Source: Phoronis australis (Eukaryota > Phoronida > Phoronidae). From it: 64,000 nt of DNA. Position numbers and translations under genes: made by a program. Shown here one piece after another: positions 47,901 to 64,000 of the stretch; position 1 is the stretch's first letter; every line of letters starts with the position of its first letter. Location of the stretch: the NCBI GenBank assembly GCA_002633005.1, contig NMRA01000115.1:827965-891964 (forward strand). Direction: 5' to 3'. The notes under the pieces were generated by a model that was given only the letters and a program-made list of their open reading frames with translations, made no database searches and was not told where the DNA came from.

Positions 47901-50900
47901 CTCGAGCATCAGAAGTCACCCGCTGTGACAAGCGAACTTATCCAGTTTGTTCTCAAACAATAACAGACAGCCAATTGTCCCCAAGCCTGAAAATTGTTCC
48001 CAACGTAACGCTATCCCACTGTGGGGGCGAGTTTCCCAGTTTTGCTGACTGGAAACTTGGGTTACAGCCATGTCGTTATTAGTTTGACAGTGATAGCAAG
48101 GGGAGAAAGATGGCAAACCAATGTTTACACAGTCCAGCTCTCTCATTGTCAGCGTTCATCTGATAAGCTAACGTAATCCAGCAATTATGTGGCAAACAGC
48201 ACATTTGACGCTAGCCGATATTTAAAAATATTATTTCCAAATGACGTTCAACAAAACTCATGAAGATATGTTTTTTATGAAACACTATCACCAAAAAACT
48301 TCAAACAGAGAAAAGCAGTTGACTTTCAGAGAAATTAGACCCAACTTTCAACTGCTGATTCCCTTGTGTTATTGTACACTCTAGCCCACTTACTGCCACA
48401 GCATTGTTTACCAACACAATAGGCCTGTTAGTCAAGTTTAACAAATCGTGTTGTTGGAAATTTTCTGAGTTTAACAGACCGGGTGAATGGTAGTAACAAT
48501 GATCTAAGCAACAAGTCAAGACCATATTCATAAACCTAAGGCCTAAAAGCAAAAGTAAGTTTATTGATGGAAGGCAGCAATGAAAACCGTTTCTGCTCAC
48601 AAGTACCAGCCAGGGGTGAGAACTGTCAACTCTCGTTTGACTTACCTGTGCCTGGGAAGAAAAAGTTGCCATATTTATGGAAGGACACAGTCATGACGCG
48701 GTCAGTTAGATAGAATGCTTCTTGGACCCCATCGCCGTGGTGAATGTCTATGTCTATATACAACACCCTCGAGTGGTATCTGTAACGGAGAAATATCGAC
48801 ATTTGCAAATCATCATCTCCGGCACATGTGAGAACAGATAGACCAGCTGCATGAAAGGTAATTAGGTTGAATGCAGTTGCTTGATTTCTACTTACCCCCA
48901 ATGCTCTAATATGTTACTACACAGAAAGACAACAGTATGTGATCCATCACTCAGATGACCACTGACCATATTCTGCCCAAAAAGTGACTTTTAGATTTAG
49001 ACCGTTTACCTGAATAAAATTAGTCACAACTTGTTTCTTAATCAAATGAGAATTGATTTCTGGATTTGCCAAGACCGGACTGTTCATTATCCAATGAAAC
49101 TATAACCGTCATTTAAAGTGGCCCACAGTGACAAGCCAATATGTGGAGACTGGTATCAAGGAATAATGAACTGTTGGTTCTTTCAGAACTATGCAACCAC
49201 CATGGCATTCAATTGGACCAAGGAGCAATTTCCGAGACTAATTTCATGGTTTTTGTGATGGAAGGCAGGCTTGTTGCCCTTTAAAATGAGATTTGGCAAC
49301 AAAATGTTGATTTTGTCTTAGCTTTGTTGTTCAACTGGAAAATCCATAAGCAGATGATTTTAGGGTAAAAACAAATTAAGAAATAAAATTGTTGCAATAA
49401 CTCATGCGTGTATCTGTACATCAAGATGCTAAAAGTATCATTATCGACTGTTTTCAATATTAATACAATTCAAGTACAAGACAAGCAAGCCTAAAGATGT
49501 AACACGTTAAATTGGTTTTCGTATTAAACACAGTTATGCAAAACATGACATAAAAAACTACTTACTTCAAGAGTTCTAAGATTCCAACGACTATATCATT
49601 AACATAGCAGAACCCAGAGGCTTCAAACTTTTTGGCGTGATGTAAACCTCCAGACCAGTTGACGGCAATGTCACAGATCTGAAATGTGTTAACACCTATG
49701 TAAAAGCAAAACTACATGCAAAAACCTCGACTCGACACGGTTTGCCATCATGGCCAATACACTACGACATACTTTGAAAGCAACCATGTCAATTTCATTT
49801 TAATTAGTTCCCCACGATCAGCAAATTCCACACAAAGATAGGGGTCATGACAAAACAAGGCAACCATGAACACAATAGTGCAGATATCCTGGACTTATTT
49901 AGTCACATGGAAAATTAAGAATGAAGTGTGGGCACAAAGATGGCTGATATCCTGTTCAGCTCTCATTTCCGTAGCCTTGTTCTGGCACAGTTGGTTACAT
50001 GCAAGCCGGGTTCCCAGCAGTACGGCCTTCCTTATTTGGGAAGCCACATGCGTTGCATAGCACAATAGGTGTTGTTACATTCGGATTTAAAAAGGTGGTA
50101 AAGAATACACAAAACACCATTTTGATTGTTATTTTGCTACAATTCTGTACACAATGAGCTCTCCTAAGTATGCTATACGCAGCAAAATATGAAGGGAAGT
50201 ATACAGCATGTAGAATACAATTTGCATCAATGCTGTTACATTTACTACAAGCATGGAGAGTACACATGGAGAGTGAGCCTACAAAGGTGTCGTCGTTACC
50301 GTGCCGACATCAGCATGGAATTAAAAGTAAAAGACAACAGTGATGAGGGAACCAATCTGTGCCCACGTTGGGAGGGCCAGCCTTTCTTGTAACAATTAAA
50401 CCTCATGAGCTGTAATAGACCGGAGTAATCGAGTGTCTAAAAAAACTTTCATAACTTAATTCTGGTAAGAGATGAGCGTCGATCTAAATTGTGAAATTAG
50501 TTGAACCGTTCATACAGGTTTCAGTAGTTAACTAACATCGAAGTAAACAGTAAAAAAACGCTGTCGTTATCAATGTAATCACAATAGTAGTGGCCGCTGC
50601 TAAAAGCTTTGATGAGACCGAAGTTGGTTATTCATAATGCGCAGAAGCGTCGATTCTCTGCCGTTATATCCACTTGTTTGCTGGGAAGTGAACTGGTACT
50701 GTTAACTTCGAACCAGGACCGAAGTGAATCGTTCATACTGACTGCAACCACGCGCTGATATTAGTATGAACAGCCTTAAGTACAATAGACTTGTGAAGCA
50801 GACAACGAGAACACATCGTGTGTGCTTGCCTCATCACCGGTCGTGCCGCTTTTTTGCCAAACAATTCCCTGCTTCTGTCTTTTAGCTTACTGTTGTAGTT

Positions 50901-53900
50901 TGAGTACACCATTAGATATGTGCTGAGCGTGGCAGATGTACTGATATCATGAAATAAATAGAGCAATTGGCAGAGAATGTTATTAATGCTTATTTGCCTG
51001 ACTTCTTCTGACTGGCTTGCAGCTCACAAAAATCTGGCAACTTTGTGCAAACGAAATCTGAGATCGCATTGGCAAGCTTTAGGTCACCAAATAGAGCCCT
51101 ACAGAGATTAATACATCCATCTCACCTCATTATTTAACTTGACTGCTGCATCCAGGGTGGCGCCAGTATACATGGAACAGAAGTCGTAGATCCCATCAAA
51201 TACTGGGCTGTAAAGTAGGGACAGCACTGTTAGACAGGTGTATTAAAGCATCATACACAACAAATGTTATCAAAGTATGGTGCAGTAGCTGAAAAATTGT
51301 TGCAATGTAAATATCTGGTAAAGAGGGAATCTGAAATGGAAATAAGGTTTCCTAAGGTGACCGTCAACCGTCATAAGTCCTTTCATGTCTCATCAAATAA
51401 CATTTTAACTGTCCATTACCGGCTAATTTTTATATCTTCTAAATAGGCCACTAGCCCCTTATACAGAAATAAAAAATATGTTTAATATGTACTCACACGC
51501 ACACACACACACACGCAGCGCTGGTGTTTTATTACCAAGTGGGGTAACTTATGCCACTAGTAATCGCTGTGTGGCTGCAAAAGTGGGGTGGGGCGAAGTA
51601 ATTATCAGCTGCGATTGCGTACAGACGGGTTTTCTCATGTGCACCGTATTGGCATTAGGTGTTCATTGCCACACACAGAGCATCAACTTCCACCTTACCC
51701 TAGTTATTGGACATACATGTGTGACAATGCTCCACTGCAAGTTGTTCTAGGGTAGGCTACGTGTGGATGAGACTTCAGAGCATGAGAGACTGATCACAAA
51801 AAACAGCAGACTCACCAGTCGTCTCCGACGTTGAATACACTCAACATCTTAGTGAAGTCCTGGATGTTGCCAGGGCTAATCCTTTGTAAGAATTCAATGT
51901 ATTCCGGCGAGTGGAAACGACACATGTCATTGGCTGAGGCTCTGTATGGACGGTAAACCTAGAAAGATAACGGCAAATACAGGCTAACACGGGAAAAGGC
52001 CAAGAGCTACAAATAAAAAGCTCCCGTAAAAAGCCTTGATATTTCAAATATATGAACAAATATCTCAGTCAATAACAGGCTGGGTGGAAAAAATGCAAGA
52101 TGCTATGACCACATGTGACAAAGTATCAGATGGTAAGAGGACACTTGTATACAAAAATAATTGCCTTAATCGTCCTGTGACCAGTGACCTCAGTGATGAT
52201 TCCGTACATCCTTCATTCATTCGTTGAGAATTTCCTATCCCTTGCAAGCACTCAGAAAGCTCAAATTTGGCCCCATTAGTGCGAAATCCAACATATCTGA
52301 GACCAGCTTCAAGGAGTTCATTCAGAATTAGGTGACAATTTTTGAATGCCTGACTGTTCGCGCATCTCAAAAAAGTTCGCGGACAGAATTGAAGCAAGCA
52401 TGTGAAAAATTTCCTAGAATGTTAAAACAATCATTCAAGAATTCGTTACGACAAGGCTCGATTTGGCCACCTGCAGTTCGCCAATGCAACATCAGATTTT
52501 GTTTGGCACAAAGTTGCCACATGTTTGTGAAGAAGAATTAGTACCAGCAATTAGCTTCGAAATTTGTGGTGACTTCCAAACTTAAAAAAAAACAAAAAAA
52601 AACTTTCCGAATATCATTAACTCTGGTTCATCATGGGTCCTATTTATATCATGAAATCAGTACACCTGTCAGAACCAGCATACCTCTGAGCACGAACTTA
52701 AGTGTGACCATTTCTATGAACAGTAAATTTCCACTACTAGAAGCTATTGCTTTCCAAAAAAAAAAACAATCTAAAACAATCTCAATCACATGCTTGACAA
52801 TTTTGTTAATAAGACTATAATGTTTGCCAGAGATAGCTGGGTCGAACGAACTGAGCAATCCACCAATAACAGGAGACATTTTGTAACATCTAGTTGGTAC
52901 ATTCACACAAAATATACCCACTCAAAGGGCCATTCACTTCTAGTGAACTGGCTCTGTGAATTGCTAAATTCGGTGTGAATGCTCTAACTCAAATCACTTT
53001 CATAACATATTTTTTGAATTGATAATCTAAAACCAAGTCTCTTTTCTATTTCCATTAGACAAACAGGTCACCAAAGTTCTTTTAACTTGAGTACAGTTAC
53101 ATTCAATGAATACTTGCATAATACAAGTACAAGACTAATTTTCCTGAATGGTCAGTTTGCACCACATTATCCATCCATAACAACCAGACTGGAGACCAAA
53201 CTACTGCATTTCTTTAAATTTGTAAATGTTTTGTTTGAAATCTGGTTCACGTGTTTCATTGCTGAAGTTGACAAAAACAAATTTTGAATATTCTTCATTA
53301 CAAACCTGCATTTTCTTATACATTCCATAGTTCAATACCAAACTGTGCGTTAGGGTCAGCCTGTGTGGCTTCATTGGATGGCCAGGTCCTGAAAAAAGAC
53401 AACAGTTTCTACATTTCAAATGTCCCATACATCTACTGACAACTATATGATCAGTTCCCCACAGATTGAAATTCACTATCACCCAAGTAAGGTTTGACAC
53501 ACTGCAAGGTTGGACGGTATCTAAAAACCATGATTAAATTTCTCAATTTCAGTTTAAGGATGCATTACAGGATTCAGGATTCAGGCATGGTGATTGCGCT
53601 TATTCAAGATTCCTTCATGGTGATTGCGCTTAGAAATGACATCTTTATCATCAGCAACTCAAAGGCGATCCCGCACACAATCCCAGTAAACATGACTAAA
53701 AACTTTCAAATTTGTTGGATCCCAATGCACAACCAGTCTGTAATGTATTGTGAGTGCCAAAGTACAAGAACACTATGAGACAACATGACTCAACTAGCCG
53801 TTCGAAAGAGTGAAGTTCAAATCTGGAGTCTCTAGGATGTAGCTCTTGGATCTCTAACCAAGCCCAAAATCAGCTCAAGTTGTGGGTAGGATGAGCTCAG

Positions 53901-55446
53901 CTACTTAGCGGCCAAACATAACAGTACTGTACAAGTCAACTGGGTCGAAGCTAATGTTGGCATTGATGGTAATGAAGCTGCTAATTAGTTACCTTGCAAA
54001 GCAGAGCGAGTACTTCTATTGCAGTGCACCTAACACAATCATAATGACAAATAAACCTAAATAGACATACAGTCAAGTGACCTAATTATCGGACGTTTTG
54101 GCACATTTTGCATTATATTTAATTGAAAACATTACGGATTGTTGTAAATTCTTTGCTGAAATAAAGATTTACCTTCACGGAATTGTTCTGTTACTATGTC
54201 TTGTCACTGAAAGCCACATTTATGTTCCGACTGATCTTCAAAAAACACAACAACCAAACCTTCGGAGAACCTAAATATCGGACACCATGTTTCTCCATAC
54301 GCCACACCGCGGAAATCTGACTAACCACGTAATGGCCGCGGGCACCTTGTCGCCAAATTTCAGCTCGAGTGTTTTGACATATATGCTGCTAGAACCCAGG
54401 TCCATTCGCAACAAAATTATCCATGAAATGAAATCTGATGACGGCGCCAAGTCGTTTCGATGAATTAGTGCAGACGACTAAAGCACGTGCAAACTCACTG
54501 CAGTTTTTAGTATCACTTAGGCTTCTTGATATGACACCCGCACGTGCGCGGTCGGGGTTTGACTTGAGTTTAAAAACAAACGAAAAAATGGAACAGTGAC
54601 ATATTGTCAGTTCAATGAGATGGTTTCATTGTGGAAAAAGATTTTATTTTCAACTTTTATAACCGATTTATGCGATCGTCCATTTTAGGCCGACTTGGGG
54701 GTCTAAATTGCACCCTCTCTCGGTGAAATCAAAACGAGGCAACGCTGTAAAAAACGAGACGGTGCCGGACATTGAATGCATTACAACGGAACAAAAATTG
54801 GTGTCATTTAATTCTCAGATTATGCTTCAAGTAAGATTCTATGAAATGTCCGATATTTAGGTTCCGTCCGATAATTAGGTACCCTATGTGTACCAGCTTC
54901 AATAACGGATTACCTTTCATTATTTTTCTTTTAACAAAAATTTATACAATCTAAATATCTAAATAAGTCAATTGCTAAAATAAAGTTCAAGGTCAAGTTT
55001 GACACTTGACTCTTGAGGGCATTCGTGGCGACGTGACGTCAATGACCTCCGAGTGTCAAGTTAGTCAAGTTGAATGATTGTAAATTGCGAAGGCCATCAC
55101 CAACCCTCTTTTACAGGGTGCTTCATTTCGATTTTAGGGCAAATAATCAATATTCATGAATCGTTTTCATGACGTTTTTGACGTCGATCACGACTTCTTT
55201 AGTCCAGACTCCCCTCCCAGCCAAGGAAAATTAGGAAGGCAGTGGAGAGTGGCATCCGATGACAGGTTATGTACAGGTTTCAGAAATAATTAATGGGAAA
55301 TTCCTATGAAAGAAGGGACTCATAAGAGACTGAAGTATTGCACATATCAATCATTTATGTACTACGGACATTGTTGTCAACCTACCGTAATGGAAGTTCC
55401 CTACGTCTGGGTCGTAAAAATACGCAACCTTGTTCTTTCCGGCCAT
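41977..55446 (-). CDS. HDAC3: Histone deacetylase 3
   Basis: Class I zinc deacetylase, the catalytic subunit of NCoR/SMRT corepressor complexes (family knowledge). Thirteen minus-strand exons: 55386-55446, 53306-53388, 51816-51958, 51126-51207, 49566-49678, 48646-48779, 47601-47681, 46496-46569, 45504-45568, 44260-44408, 43652-43731, 42862-43022 and 41977-42070. They total 1320 nt, 439 residues, against 428 in human. HDAC3 rather than HDAC1/2/8 is shown by [20 protein letters not shown] at the start. Catalytic and metal residues are all visible: [17 protein letters not shown], the aspartate in CGADSLG, and the tyrosine in LGGGGYT. Inositol-phosphate contacts are kept: MKPHR, the arginine in SDRLGCFN and the arginine in GYTIRN. 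The tail departs from human: [20 protein letters not shown] replaces the DKESDVEI end. Introns are large and hold dispersed repeats and a TA-flanked element. Confidence 0.97.
44575..45180. repeat. Dispersed intronic repeat B, copy 2
   Basis: In the HDAC3 intron between exons 9 and 10. Contains CTTAGGCTTTGAAAATG, AGCAACAAATAGGCATACAC and GGATGTATGG, TTTTGAAGCCATA in the same order as the copy at 27500-28020. Confidence 0.5.
49005..49100. repeat. Dispersed intronic repeat A, diverged copy
   Basis: TAGTCACAACTTG, TTAATCAAATGAGAATTGAT, TTC and ACTGTTCATTA align block by block with the copies at 39310 and 62045. Located in the HDAC3 intron between exons 5 and 6. Confidence 0.4.
51488..51518. repeat. 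(CA)n microsatellite
   Basis: A short CA-rich run with CG interruptions in the HDAC3 intron between exons 3 and 4. Confidence 0.8.
54070..54890. mobile_element. TA-flanked MITE (Tc1/mariner/pogo-like) in HDAC3 intron 1
   Basis: Left terminus from 54070, CAGTCAAGTGACCTAATTAT, then CGGACG. Right terminus ending 54890, reverse complement CACATAGGGTACCTAATTAT, then CGGACG, with the shared CCTAATTATCGGACG core at the same distance from both ends. The dinucleotide TA borders both sides (54068-54069 and 54891-54892). A second inverted pair lies further in: CCTAAATATCGGACA at about 54270 against TGTCCGATATTTAGG at about 54847. The 821-bp body has no transposase frame. TA duplication and CAGT-type ends suggest a pogo/Tigger-like nonautonomous element. 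Confidence 0.75.
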
Positions 55447-57439
55447 CTTGAATTTAAAAACATGTACCTTGGCAATAATGACATTATTAAAATGTCGTAG
55501 GACAGCCTCAGCATCACTCGGGTGAACGGCGCGCTCCGAAAGCGGTGCGTACAAGTTTAGCAAGGTGTGTGTGCGTTTAGGCTAACAAAATTTTTAATAT
55601 GTAGCGACTGTCTGCTTGTACAAGATAAAATACCGGTTTATCAATGTTTTTCATTAACCACCGGCTAATAAATATGCAATGAAATTCGGAAAGTACCGTA
55701 CACAGGGGCTACTCGCCCTTTGGGATTCATAGCCCGGGCGGACCTCAAATTCAATTCCCATGGATCAAATTCCGACGTTTGGACCTAGTGTGCAGTTGTA
55801 GGCTTATTTTGAAATTGGGTGCGTGAGCCGTTACATGCTCTCTACACTGAGGGGGGCCAACTGAGAGGGCCGGCCGCCCCGGCCTCACTGAGATTCCACG
55901 GATATTTGACAGTTCGACTGGGAGGGTGCAAATGTCTGAAGGGCAAAATCCTGGCTAATACTCTGCCCTGTCCCCGCCCCCCCCCTTAACTCAAAATCCT
56001 GGATCCTCCCCTGTTCTATATGCACGGAAACGACTTAAAGCAATCATAACAGACTAACGGGATGCGCGAATGCCACTGAGACTAGCCTCGACTATCATAG
56101 TGACGGAGTGGGTACCGAAAACTCAAAAACATCATGATCACTGAGGAAGTGAAAGACAATTGATATTTCTAAGTTAATGGGTATTTTGCCATAACTTGAC
56201 GTTGACAATTGACTTAGGATTAAGTCTTAAGTTCACAAATTAAACGTGCATTCGGGTAAATCATAAGGTCCATATTTAAGAGTTGACTGACGACGTCACC
56301 GTACGAGTGTTGGACGGCCGGGCTAAAATAATTTTTTCTGGTCACTTACTAAATACCGCCAACTAGTGGATCTCATATGCAAAGGGTTATTTAGTTGTGC
56401 AAAATAAAATAAGAATTATCGAAATTGGATAGTTTTTGAGAAATTTATGCACTTTTTGTCTCTGAATTTCATGCATTTTTAGCGTTGTGGCCATTGGTCT
56501 CAACTTCCTTGCACAGGCGAGAAATGATTGCGTATGGTGACAGACCATGCCCCGGTAAAAAGTGACCGTCGGACGACCATTGTCCGACGGTTGGAGTTAA
56601 CTAATGCGAACATGCAGGAGCGGATCCAGGATTGTGAGTTGGAGGGGGCAGGGCTGAGTATGATAGGACTGATTTTGCCCATAAGAAATTCGCACCCGCA
56701 CGAACCGCCAAATGGAATTTAACTAAGAGAATTTTAGGGGGCATGGCACCCTTGCCTCCCCCCTAAATCCGCCACTGAACACAATAGCCCATCAAGTCGT
56801 ACGACACCTAATTACGCCACAAAAATACAAGCTTGTCTGACCGATGACTACTGGCAAAAAAATAAAGTTTGTTTTTTAAAATGTACCTGCTTGACCGGAT
56901 TTTTTGGAAACATTTTAGAACTTTGAATTTTCTTTCTAGGCAGTGCTGTAGTGGTAAAATTAGAGGTAAGCAGGCGTCCACAGCCCATCGTATCGCCTTG
57001 AGCGCTGAACTCGCAAAACCTGGCCCATTAGTAAACTTGTAGGCCGCCTACTTTTTGACTCACGAGTGGATATTTACATGCAGGAGCGGATCTTGGATGT
57101 CGGAGAAAAGAGGGTCCAGTCACACATCGAAGGCAAAGGTCCATGTGCATTCCAAGCGGTCCCTGAAGGAGACCAAGTGCAATTATAAAGGAAAATAGCA
57201 GCCATTTTTGGTGGCCCGTCGGGTGTGTCCTCTGGGTCCCTTAGCCACCCCCTTCCCCGTGGTGGGACATGTACCTTTATCTTGAAATATTAATAAAAAC
57301 TGCATTACTCGGTGAGCAGGGCATGTATGCCTGGTAGTCGTGCACGCCGAAACGATCGGCAATAACGCTGTCGTATCGACTAGGCCCCGTCTCTTAATTA
57401 CGGCGCGTAGACGGTACGTTACTATGTTCAAAGGTGCAT
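55447..57439. other. HDAC3 upstream region with repeat debris
   Basis: Contains the HDAC3 5' leader and promoter. It also holds a GC-rich repeat fragment at about 55850-56012 (shared with 26491-26625), a short hairpin at 56567-56591 (CCGTCGGAC and its exact complement), a short MITE at 56614-56777, and a second copy of that element's left end at 57077-57096. No other exon is recognised. Confidence 0.5.
56614..56777. mobile_element. Short CAG...CTG MITE
   Basis: Left end CAGGAGCGGATCCAGG; right end, reversed, CAGTGGCGGATTTAGGGGG. The length is 164 bp. The 16-bp termini resemble those of the 9971-12361 element and the half-element at 26491. Left flank AACATG and right flank AACACA are similar but not an exact duplication. 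Confidence 0.6.
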
Positions 57440-58401
57440 GGTCGCGACTTTTTGAATCAACCTTTGTGGTTTAATAGTAACTTGGCGATCGGAGGCACTA
57501 GTGTTTTTCATATGCCTTGGTTTGTATAAGGCTTAAGATTTATTAGAGACATATATACCTCTGATGACTTCGTTAGTTTGAACCATATGAAAAATGGGTT
57601 CGATGTAAAAACCAATTTGTATAATACAATGGTGTTGATGGTGTTGTTTCTGTTCTAAGAAGATTTCAAAAAGTCTATTTCAAAGTAAATTTAAAAGTGT
57701 TAATGTCTACTCTCCTTGCATACCTTTAGCAATTACTCACTTACGGAAAGATTTGAAGAGTTGCAGATATATTAGTTCAGTCTTTAATGACGTTAAGAAA
57801 CCTTCCAAGTCAGAGTATAAATGGGAAATAGAGTTAGGAGACAGTTTAGATTTGAAGAAAGTATACGCATTGCCTTATGAAATTACAAAGGATCCCAACA
57901 TTAGATGGTTCCAATTTAGAATACTACACACGGTTATTGCAACAAATACCTTTTTAGTCAAAATCCATGTTCGGAATCCTAATTTATTTTCCTTTTGTAC
58001 TAAAGCTCCAGAGACGCTGTCACACGTAATTTCTTTGGAATGTCGCCTTGCACAAGATTTCGGACCGGAATTCGGAAAGCTACTTCAAAAGTGTCTCATA
58101 CACTGCTTACAAACTGTCTATGTTACGAACCTGTTATTCTTGGACTCATTCATGGACGCAGGATTTTCTATTTAATAATTTGGTTCTACTAGCCAAACAG
58201 TGCATTTTACATATACTTGAGAACTATAATGCTGAAAAATCAATTGCATATAAAAACTTTGTATATGACAGCTTCTCTGCGAAATGGGAAAATTTTATTG
58301 TTCATGTTAATTCATGTAGCAGTTGCCAGAGTGTTTACATGTACTTTATACGAGAATGGTCTCTCTTAAGGTGTGCATGTGTGAATGAATGGATGTATTA
58401 A
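57440..58401 (+). pseudogene. 5'-truncated LINE ORF2 C-terminal remnant
   Basis: Plus-strand translation in several frames gives the familiar end of a non-LTR retrotransposon polyprotein. At about 57455-57660: PLWFN-like LWFNSNLAIGG, a stop, GLRFIRDIY and LNHMKNGF. From 57753: SEYKWE, PNIRWFQFRILHTVIATNTF and NLFSFCTKAPETLSHVISLEC, the zf-RVT type zinc-binding segment with one expected cysteine missing. After a frameshift near 58160 the text goes on as NLVLLAKQCILHILENYNAE, then SAKWE. Stops and frameshifts make it dead. The reverse transcriptase and endonuclease parts are absent, as expected for 5' truncation. I do not see a clean target duplication. Confidence 0.85.
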
Positions 58402-58935
58402 GTTGTTTCTTTGCTTTTGTACTTGTTTCTAAATGACGATAAATACCTGAAAACAAAGGTGATTGGCTGCATTATACCGTAACTTACCGTGGGTAGGCGC
58501 TACGTTAAAAAGCACAAAGGTGGTTGGCTGCACCTACGACCACTAGAGCACTGTTTCTACGCCAGAAAATAAATTTTTTTATTAACATTGAAACGTATCA
58601 CCTTGTGTGCGAGCAGAGCGTAAGAATTCTTCAGTGGAGCCTGAGTTTACATCTACATTAAAGAGTCATGAGAGAGTATGACGTGCTGTTAGTCCTCAAA
58701 AGTGAAGATCTTGGACTATGAATGTTTACATTGCACAGTCTTTTCATATGTCAATGGCAAACCAGGAGTCTTTACCCCATTTCTGTCACACTGTATATCT
58801 ATAACACAATGACGATGCAGTCATAATACAGTGCTTCCTATTCATCCAGTTTCACAATTCGTTCCAACTCCGACGGTCTTTTCTCTTTCATGGACTGAGG
58901 ATGGTAACGTAAAAAGTAAAAAAGTCTTTCTTTGG

Positions 58936-63648
<4,713 letters not shown>

Positions 63649-63734
63649 TTAAATGACTATATCTCAATAATTTCCAAAAATTGTGAATAGCAGCTTTTCA
63701 ATTAGGCACGCGCTCGAGTCTGAAGAACTTTTTA

Positions 63735-63796
63735 GCAAGTGAACACTTGCAAATGAACACTTGCAAGTGAACACTTGCAAGTGAACACTTGCAAAT
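63735..63796. repeat. Tandem array of a palindromic 16-bp unit
   Basis: Close to four copies of CAAGTGAACACTTG with AAAT or short linkers; each unit is itself a palindrome CAAGTG-AA-CACTTG, containing two E-box-like CANNTG sites. Upstream of the first visible POLR2E exon, in an intron. Confidence 0.85.
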
Positions 63797-64000
63797 GCAG
63801 GCGATCACTAATGATCACTCTTGATGAATTGTTTGCTTAGAAATCCAAGATGGCATACGACGCGTACTTAGACTTACAAGGGGATTACCTTGACCAACGA
63901 CTATGATTCTAAGTGGTATATGTTGAAAGTGCATGAAATATGGAAATAACTGTCGTAAATGTGGTACAAAAATAACTAATTTACTTTAATTTGTGTGAGA

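Noticed and set aside
63735-63796. Possible CRISPR-like array
   Set aside because: Four 16-bp units with almost no spacer in an animal intron is a simple tandem repeat.

Overview
This is a window of animal nuclear DNA, not bacterial or viral. Coding sequence is split into short exons with GT-AG introns of about 0.1-5 kb. The conserved proteins look strikingly human-like in sequence and length, and the spaces between exons are AT-rich and full of decayed DNA transposons. Gene density and intron size suggest an invertebrate metazoan, plausibly a non-vertebrate deuterostome (inference; a lophotrochozoan or cnidarian is not excluded).

Layout: (1) 1-8657, minus strand: 5' part of a phospholipid phosphatase (PLPP/LPP) gene whose last exons lie left of the window. 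An inverted-duplication THAP-type transposon relic sits in its intron. (2) 8658-18262: a gene-poor stretch of nested transposons. A CAG...CTG-ended element at 9806-13661 encloses another at 9971-12361, which holds a hAT-like transposase fragment, and a third inverted-repeat element at 12450-13380. (3) 18263-24576, plus: SNRPA1 (U2 snRNP A'), 7 exons. (4) 26113-33535, minus: RCL1 (18S rRNA processing), 9 exons. (5) 36085-40273, plus: ERCC8/CSA (transcription-coupled repair), 5 exons. (6) 41977-55446, minus: HDAC3, 13 exons. (7) 57440-58401, plus: 5'-truncated, frameshifted LINE. (8) 58936-63575, minus: POLR2E/RPABC1, last five exons; the first exons are off the right edge.

The five identified genes from SNRPA1 to POLR2E are housekeeping nuclear functions (splicing, ribosome biogenesis, repair, chromatin, transcription); the PLPP is a membrane lipid phosphatase. 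SNRPA1/RCL1 and ERCC8/HDAC3 are convergent pairs, RCL1/ERCC8 a divergent pair. I reconstructed the exons by hand from splice signals, reading frame and family similarity. The four complete genes give uninterrupted frames of 257 (SNRPA1), 374 (RCL1), 408 (ERCC8) and 439 (HDAC3) residues, close to the usual family lengths.

The less ordinary content is mobile: at least seven structurally defined inverted-repeat elements, several with visible target-site duplications, plus intronic dispersed repeat families shared between the genes. I see no convincing evidence for a wholly new biological system. The best candidate for novelty is the THAP element, in which the promoter-plus-start region of the transposon gene appears to have been copied in inverted orientation onto its truncated other end.
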